The notes beneath the pieces were generated by a model, which made no database searches, was not told the origin of the DNA, and worked only from the letters and a program-made list of their open reading frames with translations. A stretch of 61,957 nucleotides of DNA, taken from positions 1 to 61,957 of the forward strand of contig DANW01000001.1 in NCBI GenBank assembly GCA_002501605.1, given 5' to 3'. Both the position numbers and the translations under genes were made by a program. This document shows positions 25,576 through 36,199 of this stretch, in pieces. The stretch's first letter is position 1. Every line of letters begins with the position of its first letter. The stretch is from Euryarchaeota archaeon UBA28 (GTDB taxonomy: Archaea > Thermoplasmatota > Poseidoniia > Poseidoniales > Thalassarchaeaceae).

Positions 25576-28500
25576 ATGAACTTGAATAGAGAGTCGATCA
25601 CCACCGAAGAGACACCTCCTGGAAGATTTCCAGAGTGGCTCTTTTCTCACATAGTCAACCAGGCTTTAGATCCAAGGCCCGTATCTGAGGGAGGGTACTC
25701 CAAGATTCTAGTCCTGTACCCAAACGAGGAGAGTAAGAGGGAGATAATGGCCCGCATGAGTGATATCGGATTTGCCTTTGACAGGACACTTCATCACACC
25801 TTGGACTCTCTCAAATCCTCCCTAATGAATGATCTCAGACTTCCTAGGAAGATCGCGTTGGATCCTGCATTCCACAGGATATTACACGACTACTGCGCAA
25901 TGAAGGCATCTAAGCTATTCTTCCCTTTAATCAACCCACTTCCCAATATGGCATGGGGGCCGGGCAAGACCTTGGCTCTATCACAATTGCATTCCTTCCT
26001 TTCAGAGGAGCAGGCTGTAGAGTCTTGGAAAGGCCCGGGGGTCAACTCGTTCACCGAAATACTTCGGGAATTAGAGGGTAAGATCGGTGGCACACATCCC
26101 GATTTCCTAACCTCTAGAATCATAAATGGCACAGAGGCGGGAATTACACCATTCACTCTTCTGGATATTGACGGAATAATAATGCTCGACCACGCTCCCT
26201 CAATGACGAGATCTAACACCAAACTACTCCTCAAACTGTCCCGGATTAAGCCAATTCACCAACTTACCTACCCGGGAAGCTACAGATTAGGCCATCACGG
26301 CGCTCAGATACAAGATACATACCCCATAACAAGAACAGATGATTTGCCTTGGTGGATTCCAAAACATCGGATATCCAAAGACAAGGAAGACCCGGAAATA
26401 GAAAGGATACTAGTCAATTCTGAAGAACAGTCATTTGAGGCCGCAATCAAGATTGCAAAGAGTGTTATGGATGAAGATAGCAAATCTACAGTGATGATAA
26501 TCGATCCAGCATTTGAAGAGAATCAAGCGAAATGGAAGAAAATGAGTCACAATATCGGTATTCCATCCACCGGAATAAAGCAACCGATTACATCATCCCC
26601 CATTGGACATTGGATTCATGAGTTGGCCAATCTGGGAAGTGGCCCAAACGCATTCTCAATGGAGAGACTCCGGCTAATTGCACTGCAAGACTCACTAAAT
26701 CCATTTTCTGTACACTCCGACATAAAAGCAGTAGGCTCATTAAGTCCAATCCCAGATATTGAACTACTGGCTAACATTGCTAGATCAGAACATATCCTTG
26801 GGGGTCAGGGAGCACTTAGAAGATGGTTGGAGGCTCTTTCAAGGACCTCGAGAATCACTGATAACGCCGAGTCGCGCGAATCCACTCACTGGTGGCTACT
26901 ATCTCTGGCCTGTTCACTAACTCCACTTTTGGAGGAGTCTGATAGGAAGATACTCTCTGACGAGAAGCTCACCAGGGGTTGCCTTTCTGGCCAGAATCTG
27001 GAAGTTACCGCGCCCCCGTCCGATGGAGATGAATGGCTACAAACGATAATCAAAAGCCTCGATTTAACCCTTCAGGAGGCATTTCTAGATGGGAACACAT
27101 TACCTCCCTCCTCCATAGTGAGCACGATAATAAATGAGCACTCAAAGCTTAGGTACTTACAGGATTCAATGGGACAGAAACCACCAAAGGGGGGCCAAGA
27201 TTGGGTTGCAGAGATATCATCAATTCTGAGAGACTCTCCTCTTCCACTACAGTCGTCTGGGATTAACTCAAGATTGAATATCCTTCCACCAGAAGCAGCC
27301 TTAGGTTGTAGTTCTGATCTAGTCATCCTGACCAATTTATCCTCATCTTCCTGGAACCTGAAGTCCCCAAAAATGCCTTTCATCGGAGAAACTGAGAGAC
27401 ATAAATTTGGATTATTGAGGCCGGATACGCCAATCAGAGATGCGAGACATCACCTGAGGCATATTGTCAACTGTGGTGAAAGGATCATCCTAATAGATCC
27501 AAGTACCGAGAAATCATCACCATTGGCATCTCCGGTGGAGGAGCTCCTTCACATGTGCAAAGATCCGATTTCCTTCAAGGGAACTAATTATGATTATCCC
27601 AGCCCCAGGGATCAAAGGCAGACTGATGGTAGACGAATAAGGGAAATGCTTCCACCTAACAAGCTTCCACTGAATCCAAGTTCGGTCACTATACCACTGG
27701 ATAGGGAGCTACAGAGAGACAGAGAGAGAAGACAGCCGAAAAAGGCTGATGAAGGAGGATACCTAAAGCCTGAGAACAGGAATAGGATTATTCAATTCAA
27801 CTATGAAGATCTCATAAGAAAGGCCCCTAAAGGTACGGAAAAACCTCGATATGCCCAAACTTGGCCGGTCATTGGAGCTTTAAGTGAGAATGGAAAGAAG
27901 ACAGCAACAATAGATCCAAGGCCATTCTCTCCATCACCGACAGGGGCTGAAGTCTCAGATGAGAGGCATGGATTCTCCTCCGGCACAAACCAGACCGTAG
28001 AGCGCTGGTCACCAAGCAGACTTCAGGAATGGGCAAGGTGCCCGAGGAGGGGCTGGATGAACAAGGGACTCAGAATAAGGGACGAGGAAGTCCAGAGTGA
28101 AGACCTTGATCCAAGAACTCAGGGTGACTTACTTCATCAGATTCATCATGATTTGATTTGTGATATCCTATCTATGGAGGAAAGAAAAGAGAGGGACATC
28201 ACAGAAGCTCTCGAAGGTGAGGCTCCAACCAACCTATCAACGTCAGAAATTCCTCCTGAGGTGCTGATGAAGAGAGCCCTTGGAAGTTTGGACAAACTAG
28301 CACCATGGTTGGAAAGAGCCGACGGAGTTTCTACTTACAGGCTCAGAATGCTAACGGGAATGGCTCGTAACGAGTGGAGGTCGTGGCTAGCAAGCCCAAA
28401 AGATACCCCCCCAGGAGGAAGAATCGGTGAACTAATTCTCTCAGAGTTGAAACTCTCCGATTCCATGCCGATAGCGATTGAATGGGATATATCCGATGGT

Positions 28501-29157
28501 AAGCCCGAAGGTACCCAGATATCCTTGGAACCCTCTGACACCAGCCCCCATCAGGTCGAGCTTCCCCCCATTTATGTGAATGGTTTCATAGACAGGGTAG
28601 ATTTGATACCTTTCGATAAAGATGGTACTGTATGGGTCGATCGAGATGGCAGTAGAGAGATAGCACCAGTAAGAGTCTCTTCAAGAAAGGACTGGAAGCC
28701 TCGTAGAAGAGTGATCATCAGAGATCTGAAAACCTCTGAGAATAAACCAGCAGATAGGAATAAGAAGGGACTATTGGAAGAGCTTCAACTAGCAATTTAC
28801 GCTAGGGCTTGGGAAGTATGCCACCCCGGGGATCTGGTGGTTGGGGCTGGCATTTCCACTATTGGTCACGAGACTAGCCATTTCCTAGAGGCCTCCCCAA
28901 ATTATTTCCCTGAAGCGACCAATTTCTCAGTGGGGGAAATATCCTCACTTACTGAGTCTCTGCACAGATTCCCAGATGAGTCCAACGAGCCATCCAGTGA
29001 CCCATTCAGGGCATGGCTCTCACAGAGGCTATCTGTATCCCTAGGAGTCTCCAAAGGGGCCCAAGAAGGGAGAGTCCATCCCACGCCTTCCAAGTCATCA
29101 TGCAGATACTGTCCGGTAAGTAGCATATGTGAGGTCAAAATGGAGGATGATTACTGA
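25576..29157 (+). CDS. AddB-like inactivated helicase with PD-(D/E)XK nuclease and Fe-S staple
   Basis: The product has 1193 residues. The first 800 have the extended, non-catalytic helicase layout of AddB, and no Walker A is visible (the first strand KILVLYPNEESKRE lacks GKT). The C-terminal nuclease starts SPSRLQEWARCPRRGWM (Cys about 818), then GDLLHQIHHDL (849), NGFIDRVDLI (1002), RDLKTSE (1049, the DxK motif) and EELQLAIYA. It ends with CRYCPVSSIC, so the four cysteines of an AddB-type iron-sulfur staple are present. AGGAGGT precedes ATG 25576. The stop overlaps the AddA-like start (TGATG), so the two proteins are made together. Confidence 0.85.
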   Translation: MNLNRESITTEETPPGRFPEWLFSHIVNQALDPRPVSEGGYSKILVLYPNEESKREIMARMSDIGFAFDRTLHHTLDSLKSSLMNDLRLPRKIALDPAFHRILHDYCAMKASKLFFPLINPLPNMAWGPGKTLALSQLHSFLSEEQAVESWKGPGVNSFTEILRELEGKIGGTHPDFLTSRIINGTEAGITPFTLLDIDGIIMLDHAPSMTRSNTKLLLKLSRIKPIHQLTYPGSYRLGHHGAQIQDTYPITRTDDLPWWIPKHRISKDKEDPEIERILVNSEEQSFEAAIKIAKSVMDEDSKSTVMIIDPAFEENQAKWKKMSHNIGIPSTGIKQPITSSPIGHWIHELANLGSGPNAFSMERLRLIALQDSLNPFSVHSDIKAVGSLSPIPDIELLANIARSEHILGGQGALRRWLEALSRTSRITDNAESRESTHWWLLSLACSLTPLLEESDRKILSDEKLTRGCLSGQNLEVTAPPSDGDEWLQTIIKSLDLTLQEAFLDGNTLPPSSIVSTIINEHSKLRYLQDSMGQKPPKGGQDWVAEISSILRDSPLPLQSSGINSRLNILPPEAALGCSSDLVILTNLSSSSWNLKSPKMPFIGETERHKFGLLRPDTPIRDARHHLRHIVNCGERIILIDPSTEKSSPLASPVEELLHMCKDPISFKGTNYDYPSPRDQRQTDGRRIREMLPPNKLPLNPSSVTIPLDRELQRDRERRQPKKADEGGYLKPENRNRIIQFNYEDLIRKAPKGTEKPRYAQTWPVIGALSENGKKTATIDPRPFSPSPTGAEVSDERHGFSSGTNQTVERWSPSRLQEWARCPRRGWMNKGLRIRDEEVQSEDLDPRTQGDLLHQIHHDLICDILSMEERKERDITEALEGEAPTNLSTSEIPPEVLMKRALGSLDKLAPWLERADGVSTYRLRMLTGMARNEWRSWLASPKDTPPGGRIGELILSELKLSDSMPIAIEWDISDGKPEGTQISLEPSDTSPHQVELPPIYVNGFIDRVDLIPFDKDGTVWVDRDGSREIAPVRVSSRKDWKPRRRVIIRDLKTSENKPADRNKKGLLEELQLAIYARAWEVCHPGDLVVGAGISTIGHETSHFLEASPNYFPEATNFSVGEISSLTESLHRFPDESNEPSSDPFRAWLSQRLSVSLGVSKGAQEGRVHPTPSKSSCRYCPVSSICEVKMEDDY

Positions 29158-32100
29158 TGATTCCCAATACTGCCCAGAGGCTAGCCCTGAATCTAGACTC
29201 ACATATCGTCATCGACGCAGGCGCAGGAACAGGTAAAACGAAGACAATTGTAGACAGAGTGATAGAACACTATCTATCTGGCGACCAAAGAGCTACAAGG
29301 ATTCTCCCAGTTCCCGAGAGGCCTCTACCAATTTCACGAGGGACACTACTCGCTCCCTCCGCTGAGACAGTAGATCCTAAGGACCACCCAGGACTTTTAC
29401 CTGGAGAGGTAGTGCTACTGACATTTACAAATAAAGCCGCAGATGAAATGAGACATAGGCTTAGGGAGGAAATATCCAAGCTAAAAACTGGGTCGTCAAG
29501 CATTTCTGGTAGGGCTGATCCGAGAGTCAACCCAAGTTTATCTGAACAGCTCTTGACTCTCTTGGAGGATGCACCCATAGGCACCATAGACTCTTTCTTC
29601 AATCAATTAGTCTCGCCTTTTAGAGGTCTTCTGGGAGACGCTCTCAGCAGAGAGAATATTTCGGATGCTAGCAGGATTCTTCTTATCGAGGACGCACTTG
29701 ACATTCTTTGGAGGCTACCCAGCTCGATAACAGGAGTCGGGGATGCGGTTGATGCTGGAATCCCCTCAGAAATAGCTCTCGATGTCCTCGAGGCAAGGGA
29801 GAGAATCGCTAGGACATACTCGGGCAGGAAGACGGCCGCAAGACTTCTCAGTGGGCTTGTCAAGAAGTCTGTATTCATCGACGAGGGATTGGGTCCAATA
29901 ACTGATGACTCAGGATCTGTCAATCCCATCCTGCTGAAAGAAAGAATTTTTTCGTCCGCTGACAACTACCAAATAGATACAATATACACTAGGTTGAAGG
30001 AAATCAGTGTGAGGTATTGCGACACTATTCTTTCCTCGCCCGAGATGGTAGGATCCGGTATCCAGGACGACTCGAGGATGGCCTGTCTGATATCCCTATG
30101 CAATGATTCTCCCACCACCCATGAGGCCAAACTAATTTGGCTCGCACATCATCTGGATTGCACATCCAGTCACACATCAGTCCAAAGCGGATCTCCGACG
30201 ATATTCCCACGGGACAACCTTCCGAATGACTCCTTTTGGCACAGGGGAGTGAACTCATGGAGCTCAATCAAGGATAAGAAATTCAAGGAATCAACAAAAA
30301 ACTCCCTAATCTCACAAATCGAACTGATAAGAAACGCCTGGGAATCTGCCGAAGGATTACTGATACTACACTTTGCACAGACTGCCATGCTCATTGACCC
30401 GAATCCGACTCGAAACTCCCCGGAATCAAGGAAAAAGCCTCTGACAGCCATGCCCGAAACCGTTCCAGATAGAGCTCCATCTGGTGAGAGACCAGATAAC
30501 TTCTACTTTTCCTTGGAGTCGGAGGCTAGAAATCTAGAGGATCTAAGATTAGTTCATTTGGGCTTCAAGGGGATCTTGAAGACCTTGAAAGAGCGAGCTG
30601 AAGTACATGATTTCGATGATATACAGGCACTTGCAGGAGATTTACTTCTGTCCAATTGTCCAGAAGTATGCAGAAAATTCTACCCACAATCGGTAATTAG
30701 AGAACTGGACTCGATCGGAGAGGAGCCTTGGAGGGACGATCATATTGGTAGGGCATTCGAAGAAATTACAATTTTAGAAAAAAATCCCGCCCTAGCAGGA
30801 GAGTCAGCTTCAAATCTAGGAGTAATCAGACTAGATCTAGAAAGAAGGCTCGAGCTTCTGAGAAATATCAGGAGAAGGTACATGGCCTTTATTATAGACG
30901 AAGCTCAAGACAACTCACCTCTGCAATGGAGGCTCCTCTCTAGACTATGGGGGGAGAGGGGAATCAAGCAGGACGAATCCTCACCTCCAGACACTCCATG
31001 GCAACCAACCGTATGCTATGTTGGTGATATCAAGCAAAGTATCTACGCGTTTAGACAAGCCGAAGTTGTGGGTTTTCTCGAGTATGCAAGAAAGTTGATG
31101 CTCATCAATCAACACGAATTTTCTAGCATACCACAATTGCATGCAGAGCCCCCTCTTAGAAAGAGGGATAGTAGCAGAGACCCCAGAAATGCCCATGTTC
31201 TCAGGATAAATGAGGCCTCCAGACTAGCTGAGAGAGCGGGAACAGACACTACACAATGGGTCCCATTTGATTTACCAGACGATGGTAAAATACCATCCGA
31301 ACAAGAAGTTGCCCGAAGGAGGAAGGGACTTATCAGACTCAATGTAAACTATCGGACCGAGGGGGGGCTCCTTGATGCGATGAATCATTGGTGGGAGGAT
31401 ATATTTTCACGTAGGCACAGAGACTTCCCAGATGGTGACTTCTATGCGGAGCCACAGCCTCTCAGGGCGTGTAAAGACAAGTCTGAGTCCCCCGGGTCAA
31501 TTGAATGGATATGCCCAGTTCTCACCGAAGGCGCCTCTGATCCACCTGAAGACCTCACGTCTCCAGTGGACTCATTCGGTTACGGAAAGCCGGACTCAAT
31601 CGAGAGACAAGCTATGATGATAGCAATGAGAGTAAGGAACTTGGTCCAAGGAAAACCATCAAGGGTCCTTTCCTCAAAAGGGGACTGGATGGAGATTCCT
31701 GCCGAAGAGCCAGTAAATCCAAGTGACATAATGATTCTGCTTCCCAGCAGAAGTAAGCTGAGAGACAGCATAGTTAGAGAGCTCTCCAATATTGGAATAC
31801 CCTCCCAAGCAGATAGGGAGGGTAGTCTACTAGACCGTCCCACAGTCCACGCCCTGCACGGACTGTTTCAACTGATGGCTAGGCCCAAATCAGCTCATCA
31901 TGCGGCGTGGCTGGCAAGATCCCCACTAATTGGCCTCGATGACCAGATGCTGGAGAGTTTCATCTCGGACTCCGCAAAGGGAGAGAACATGCTCGTTAGG
32001 CTAGAGGACTTTTCATCTAATAGCAGGCAAAAGAGGATGATCTCTAGATGGAATCATCTTTCATCAAGAGGGGCATATGTGGAGGCATTAGAGGAGACAC

Positions 32101-34010
32101 TGGATAGATCAGATTTGTTAGTTGCCTACCCAGATTACTCCTCTCGACAAGACTCAGAGAAATTCATTGATTTGGTCAGAACTCTGGCTTCTGATCTCGG
32201 TGGCGACTCAAAGGTAATTGCGGATAGTCTGAGGAGGCTAAAGGACGGCGATAATAATGCCACAGAGGCCATTAACACCCCAGAATCTGATGCTGTCAGT
32301 GTCATGACCATACATGGATCCAAGGGACTAGAATCCAAGGTTGTAATTCTGGCAGATGTGTTTTCAGGAAGACAAACTAACATCAGAATAGAGTCAACAG
32401 AACGACTTATTGTTACTCCGGATCTTTTCGCCGGACATCCCAAACCTTGGCCTACCGGAGATCCGGTCTCCCCTCTTTGGAATCATGTAAAGAAAATCCA
32501 TCTAGCTAGGACTAATGCTGAGGCAAGGAGACTATTGTATGTGGCAGCGACAAGGGCCGAAAGCAAGCTCATTGTTTGTGGCTCACCGAAGCAAACTAGG
32601 TGGGAGGATGGTACAGGGTTAGTCTTCGATTGGACGTATAGAAATCCCGTTCCTCAGCTGGGGGAGATGTGGCTTGAATCCCTAAGACAAGGATCCTGGA
32701 GTAGATTTGAGGATGACTCTCACTGGATGGCTGATGAGGATATAGGGGCAAAGGTTAGACCGTCGTTAACTAGTAAGGGAACTAGAAAATTAGACCCTGG
32801 AAAGGTTCTGATTTCAGGAATGCTCGGATCAGAAATCCTACGTGGATTGCCCATTTTTCATCATCCCGAATGCCTCGAATTAACTGATGGGTCATCAAAC
32901 TCCATCCTGACCCCTCTCCAGCGAATTGAGAGGACATATCAGGCCACTAAAGAGACAGCGAACATTCTCGGGGATTCCGAATCCTCTCCAAGGTCAGATA
33001 GTAGAAACAGAGTTAGAATTGCACCCCACAATCTTACCTTATTGAACCAGTGCCCTCGGAAGTACTGGATGGATACCAGAGGGGGGGATAAAGGAAAGTC
33101 CTCGGAATATCACTCCGATTCAAAAGACATCGAATACACGACAAACGAAATTGACCCCGCTCTGTTAGGAAAGGTGATTCATCGTATTTTTGAGATAGGA
33201 CTGATGAATCCAGGCCCTCCTGAAGACTCCAAGCCGGATCTTCCACTATCTTGGACCACTAGGAGCCCCGACCTTCTACTGGACCATGATTTGATGAACC
33301 AAGTATTCGATGAAATACTTCCTCCAGACGCCAATCGAGCGGAATACTCTGAGATATCTAGTTCCGTGCTTAGTAGAATAAGAAAAGGCCCCCTCGGCGA
33401 GATGTGTGAGGGCTCCATTGTGGGAGGGCACGTTGTCGAGGGTTTGAGGACTGAGATGCCGTTCCATCTGTCCAGAGAAATTGATTTGGGTGGAATCATC
33501 AGGGGGAGATGGACCCCAGAAGGATCACAACCACTTTCCTCAATCGATAGAGCTTCACTGGAAATGGATGGGGTAATCGATTTGGTCCTATGTACGAAGT
33601 CTGGAGATAGCCAATTCATCAGACCGATCGATCTAAAAACGGAGGAAGCGATAGGCCTACAGAGCGACGATTATGAGGGACTTTCCTCATCCTTAGGGGA
33701 AGATGGCCTAAACCCTTCTTCTGAATTCGAGAAGAGTATGCTGGAGCATCACAGTATGCAGTTGACGCTCTATTACCTAGCACTAAAATCAATTGAGGAT
33801 GAAAGGAAGAGAAGGGGTCTTCCACACAGGGAAGTCCTTAGGCCTGCAATACTAGTTGGGGTCACTGGAAGGATTGTAGAATACCCTGAAGAAATTTTCT
33901 CGGATTGTCTACATCGGATTGAGGAGACCATGGGAACTGCGACCGAAATGGCACTACTCTCCGAAGCTCCCATATCCAAATATAAGTGCAAGTGTTTGAA
34001 TTGTACCTGA
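29157..34010 (+). CDS. AddA-like UvrD-family helicase-nuclease
   Basis: The product has 1617 residues. It carries a complete superfamily 1 helicase: GAGTGKT (22-28), LTFTNKAADEMRHR, FIIDEAQD (about 580), VGDIKQSIYAFRQAE, LNVNYRT, TIHGSKGLES (about 1051) and LYVAATRAESKL. A RecB-type nuclease domain follows, with LLNQCPRKYWM (about 1296), LGKVIHRIFE, DGVIDLVL, IDLKTEE (about 1490), MQLTLYYLA and a terminal KCKCLNC. The four cysteines again suggest an Fe-S staple. With the AddB-like partner it is expected to unwind and resect double-strand ends for recombination. Such complexes are mainly bacterial. Confidence 0.9.
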   Translation: MIPNTAQRLALNLDSHIVIDAGAGTGKTKTIVDRVIEHYLSGDQRATRILPVPERPLPISRGTLLAPSAETVDPKDHPGLLPGEVVLLTFTNKAADEMRHRLREEISKLKTGSSSISGRADPRVNPSLSEQLLTLLEDAPIGTIDSFFNQLVSPFRGLLGDALSRENISDASRILLIEDALDILWRLPSSITGVGDAVDAGIPSEIALDVLEARERIARTYSGRKTAARLLSGLVKKSVFIDEGLGPITDDSGSVNPILLKERIFSSADNYQIDTIYTRLKEISVRYCDTILSSPEMVGSGIQDDSRMACLISLCNDSPTTHEAKLIWLAHHLDCTSSHTSVQSGSPTIFPRDNLPNDSFWHRGVNSWSSIKDKKFKESTKNSLISQIELIRNAWESAEGLLILHFAQTAMLIDPNPTRNSPESRKKPLTAMPETVPDRAPSGERPDNFYFSLESEARNLEDLRLVHLGFKGILKTLKERAEVHDFDDIQALAGDLLLSNCPEVCRKFYPQSVIRELDSIGEEPWRDDHIGRAFEEITILEKNPALAGESASNLGVIRLDLERRLELLRNIRRRYMAFIIDEAQDNSPLQWRLLSRLWGERGIKQDESSPPDTPWQPTVCYVGDIKQSIYAFRQAEVVGFLEYARKLMLINQHEFSSIPQLHAEPPLRKRDSSRDPRNAHVLRINEASRLAERAGTDTTQWVPFDLPDDGKIPSEQEVARRRKGLIRLNVNYRTEGGLLDAMNHWWEDIFSRRHRDFPDGDFYAEPQPLRACKDKSESPGSIEWICPVLTEGASDPPEDLTSPVDSFGYGKPDSIERQAMMIAMRVRNLVQGKPSRVLSSKGDWMEIPAEEPVNPSDIMILLPSRSKLRDSIVRELSNIGIPSQADREGSLLDRPTVHALHGLFQLMARPKSAHHAAWLARSPLIGLDDQMLESFISDSAKGENMLVRLEDFSSNSRQKRMISRWNHLSSRGAYVEALEETLDRSDLLVAYPDYSSRQDSEKFIDLVRTLASDLGGDSKVIADSLRRLKDGDNNATEAINTPESDAVSVMTIHGSKGLESKVVILADVFSGRQTNIRIESTERLIVTPDLFAGHPKPWPTGDPVSPLWNHVKKIHLARTNAEARRLLYVAATRAESKLIVCGSPKQTRWEDGTGLVFDWTYRNPVPQLGEMWLESLRQGSWSRFEDDSHWMADEDIGAKVRPSLTSKGTRKLDPGKVLISGMLGSEILRGLPIFHHPECLELTDGSSNSILTPLQRIERTYQATKETANILGDSESSPRSDSRNRVRIAPHNLTLLNQCPRKYWMDTRGGDKGKSSEYHSDSKDIEYTTNEIDPALLGKVIHRIFEIGLMNPGPPEDSKPDLPLSWTTRSPDLLLDHDLMNQVFDEILPPDANRAEYSEISSSVLSRIRKGPLGEMCEGSIVGGHVVEGLRTEMPFHLSREIDLGGIIRGRWTPEGSQPLSSIDRASLEMDGVIDLVLCTKSGDSQFIRPIDLKTEEAIGLQSDDYEGLSSSLGEDGLNPSSEFEKSMLEHHSMQLTLYYLALKSIEDERKRRGLPHREVLRPAILVGVTGRIVEYPEEIFSDCLHRIEETMGTATEMALLSEAPISKYKCKCLNCT

Positions 34011-34066
34011 CTTTCAGCTGGGCGAAGAACAGAAGAGTCCATTTGTGATGCCTCAGACAACGGTAC

Positions 34067-35479
34067 ATGACGCATGACATGGACCGACTTTTGGAGATGA
34101 GTGAGGAAATATGGGAGAACTCGATTATTCCAAGCCTGAGTGAGTTCATAGGAATAAAGGCACTATCCCCACTGTTCGAACCAGACTGGGAAGAGCTTGG
34201 TGAGCTAGACGATGTTATCGAGCTGTTCTGTAATTGGATTGATATGCAAGGCATCAGAGGCCTAAGCTACTCCGTTCACAGGATAGAGGGAAGGTCCCCG
34301 GTCCTGTTAGTTACGGTGGAAGGTACAGGTAAGGGGGAGGTAATCTTCTACTCACATCTAGACAAGCAACCCTCGAAGTCAGAGTTGTGGTCAGATGGAC
34401 TTGGCCCACTGGTCGCGGTAAGAAGGGGAGAATGGCTCTTTGGAAGAGGTAGTATCGATGACGGATATGGTGGATACCTTTGTCTTGCTTCTCTAAAAAT
34501 TCTTCAGGAATCTGGTATCCCTCACCCAAAGTGCTCATTCCTAATAGAGACCTGCGAGGAATCCGGATCATTCGACCTCCCCCCTTACTTGGAAAATCTG
34601 GAAGATGATCTTGGCGATCCCAATATGATAGTGGTAATGGATAGTGGCGGGCCAGATTATGATCACATCTGGATAACGGAGTCCTTGAGAGGCCTCGTCT
34701 CTGGGACTCTCTCCATCAAAGTGTCCCACGAAGGTATTCACTCAGGCACGTCCGGGGGCTCCATACCCTCATCATTCAGGATTGCCAGAAAAATACTGGA
34801 TAGGGTCGAAGATTCGGATACGGGAGAGGTCCTCGTCCCAGAGATGCACGTCGAAATAACTCAGGAATTGAGAGAAAAGGCTGAATCTCTGGCCGCAGTT
34901 GTTGGAGAGTCACTATGGGAGCAACTCCCCACTGTTGACTCTCTGACCCCAGTCTCTCCTAGAGTCTCGGATATGATTCTCGGTATGAATTGGCAGCCAT
35001 CGATGTGCGTCATTGGGGCTGATGGCCTACCCCCAGTGCAAGTAGCTGGTAATGTACTGAGAACCAATACTGATCTGAAGTTGAGCTTCAGAATTCCTCC
35101 AGGGATTGAAGCCGACTCGTTGGAGCCAATTCTGAAGGAGCTCCTAGAGTCAGACCCACCTTACGGTGCAGAGGTCTCCTTCGTCCCAGACTCCTCTGCC
35201 AACGGTTTTCACTCCCCCCCGTTAGAAGGGGAAGTCAAGAGGGCCATCTCCGAGGCCGCCACTCACTTCACAAATAGTCCTCCTTTAGCTACTTGGATAG
35301 GAGGGACCATTCCATTCATGGCAATGATGCAGGGCAGATACCCTGAAGCAAAATTCCTCTGCACAGGTGCTTCGGGACCAGGGAATAACGCTCACGGACC
35401 AGATGAGAAGCTCCACATCCCATCTGCAAAGAGACTCACCGCCGTGTTGGCAAACACTGTCGCCGCTGTTTCTAGATGA
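34067..35479 (+). CDS. M20-family metallopeptidase (dipeptidase/carnosinase-like)
   Basis: This 470-residue zinc peptidase has metal ligands in FYSHLDKQP, GRGSIDDGYGG, LIETCEESGS (general base Glu and metal Glu), VMDSGGPD and the late NNAHGPDEKLHI. The dimerisation lid starts SIKVSHEGIHSGTSGGSIP. The GSIDDG and HSG..GG features point to the larger carnosinase/CNDP-like branch that acts on dipeptides or short peptides. Three in-frame ATGs cluster at 34067-34081. It lies 56 bp downstream of the AddA-like gene on the same strand. Confidence 0.9.
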   Translation: MTHDMDRLLEMSEEIWENSIIPSLSEFIGIKALSPLFEPDWEELGELDDVIELFCNWIDMQGIRGLSYSVHRIEGRSPVLLVTVEGTGKGEVIFYSHLDKQPSKSELWSDGLGPLVAVRRGEWLFGRGSIDDGYGGYLCLASLKILQESGIPHPKCSFLIETCEESGSFDLPPYLENLEDDLGDPNMIVVMDSGGPDYDHIWITESLRGLVSGTLSIKVSHEGIHSGTSGGSIPSSFRIARKILDRVEDSDTGEVLVPEMHVEITQELREKAESLAAVVGESLWEQLPTVDSLTPVSPRVSDMILGMNWQPSMCVIGADGLPPVQVAGNVLRTNTDLKLSFRIPPGIEADSLEPILKELLESDPPYGAEVSFVPDSSANGFHSPPLEGEVKRAISEAATHFTNSPPLATWIGGTIPFMAMMQGRYPEAKFLCTGASGPGNNAHGPDEKLHIPSAKRLTAVLANTVAAVSR

Positions 35480-35559
35480 ATACGGCTAATCACTCGTTTG
35501 AGTATCCCCTCTCCGCCGGGGTTAAAGGGGAAGCTGTAGTCCAGCAGTTTGGGATAACC

Positions 35560-36195
35560 ATGAGCGAAGAAGAGACAATGCCTGTCGAACAGGATGATTT
35601 GGCCGAGCAGCTTGCCATGGAAAAGGAACGTTTAGACAAGCTCTACGTCGCTTATCAGGCACTGCAATCAGAGTTTGATGACTCGAAGGCGCATATCGAG
35701 GTTCTGGAGAAGGAAGCTATAGACAAGGAGATCGAGAAGGAAGGATTGGAAGAGCTCCTTAACGAGAAGGACAGTAGAATTAGAAATCTCGAGATAGAGT
35801 CCGCCAAGGCTGGAACCAGGGTCAAGCACCTAGAGCCAGAGTTGGAGAAGATGGAAGAAATGTATACAAGGGAACAAGCAAGGCTCGGAAGGGTTTTCGA
35901 CGTAGCTGAGGAGCTCGATGAAGCACTGCAGACCGCTACTGCAGAACTGAAGGCAAGAGACGACTGGTATGTAGAGCATATGAAGATCTTCGAGGACATA
36001 AAGAAGGTCACTGAGACAAGATTCGAGATGATTGACAGGGCCATGGAGTACTTCAAAGAGTTCCAAGAGAAGCAGGATACATTCAGGGAGAGGATGGACG
36101 AAACCCTCGAGGCGGTCAAGGAGGCGGCATCCGAAAATTCATCACAGGAACCAGAGCCTCAAGAAGAATCCCAAGATAGTGCTGACAGTAGCTGA
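35560..36195 (+). CDS. cytoplasmic coiled-coil protein, unknown function
   Basis: The product starts MSEEETMPVEQDDLAEQLAM. From residue about 14 to 120 it is a continuous heptad coiled coil (LDKLYVAYQALQSEFDD and similar), then a less regular helical part (ARDDWYVEHMKIFEDIKK) and an acidic, Glu/Ser-rich tail. There is no membrane segment. The frame is open back to an ATG at 35476 that overlaps the M20 stop by ATGA. I prefer 35560, because the extra 28 residues are low in helix and unlike the rest. The function is unknown; a structural or scaffolding role is possible. Confidence 0.65.
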   Translation: MSEEETMPVEQDDLAEQLAMEKERLDKLYVAYQALQSEFDDSKAHIEVLEKEAIDKEIEKEGLEELLNEKDSRIRNLEIESAKAGTRVKHLEPELEKMEEMYTREQARLGRVFDVAEELDEALQTATAELKARDDWYVEHMKIFEDIKKVTETRFEMIDRAMEYFKEFQEKQDTFRERMDETLEAVKEAASENSSQEPEPQEESQDSADSS

Positions 36196-36199
36196 TTTT

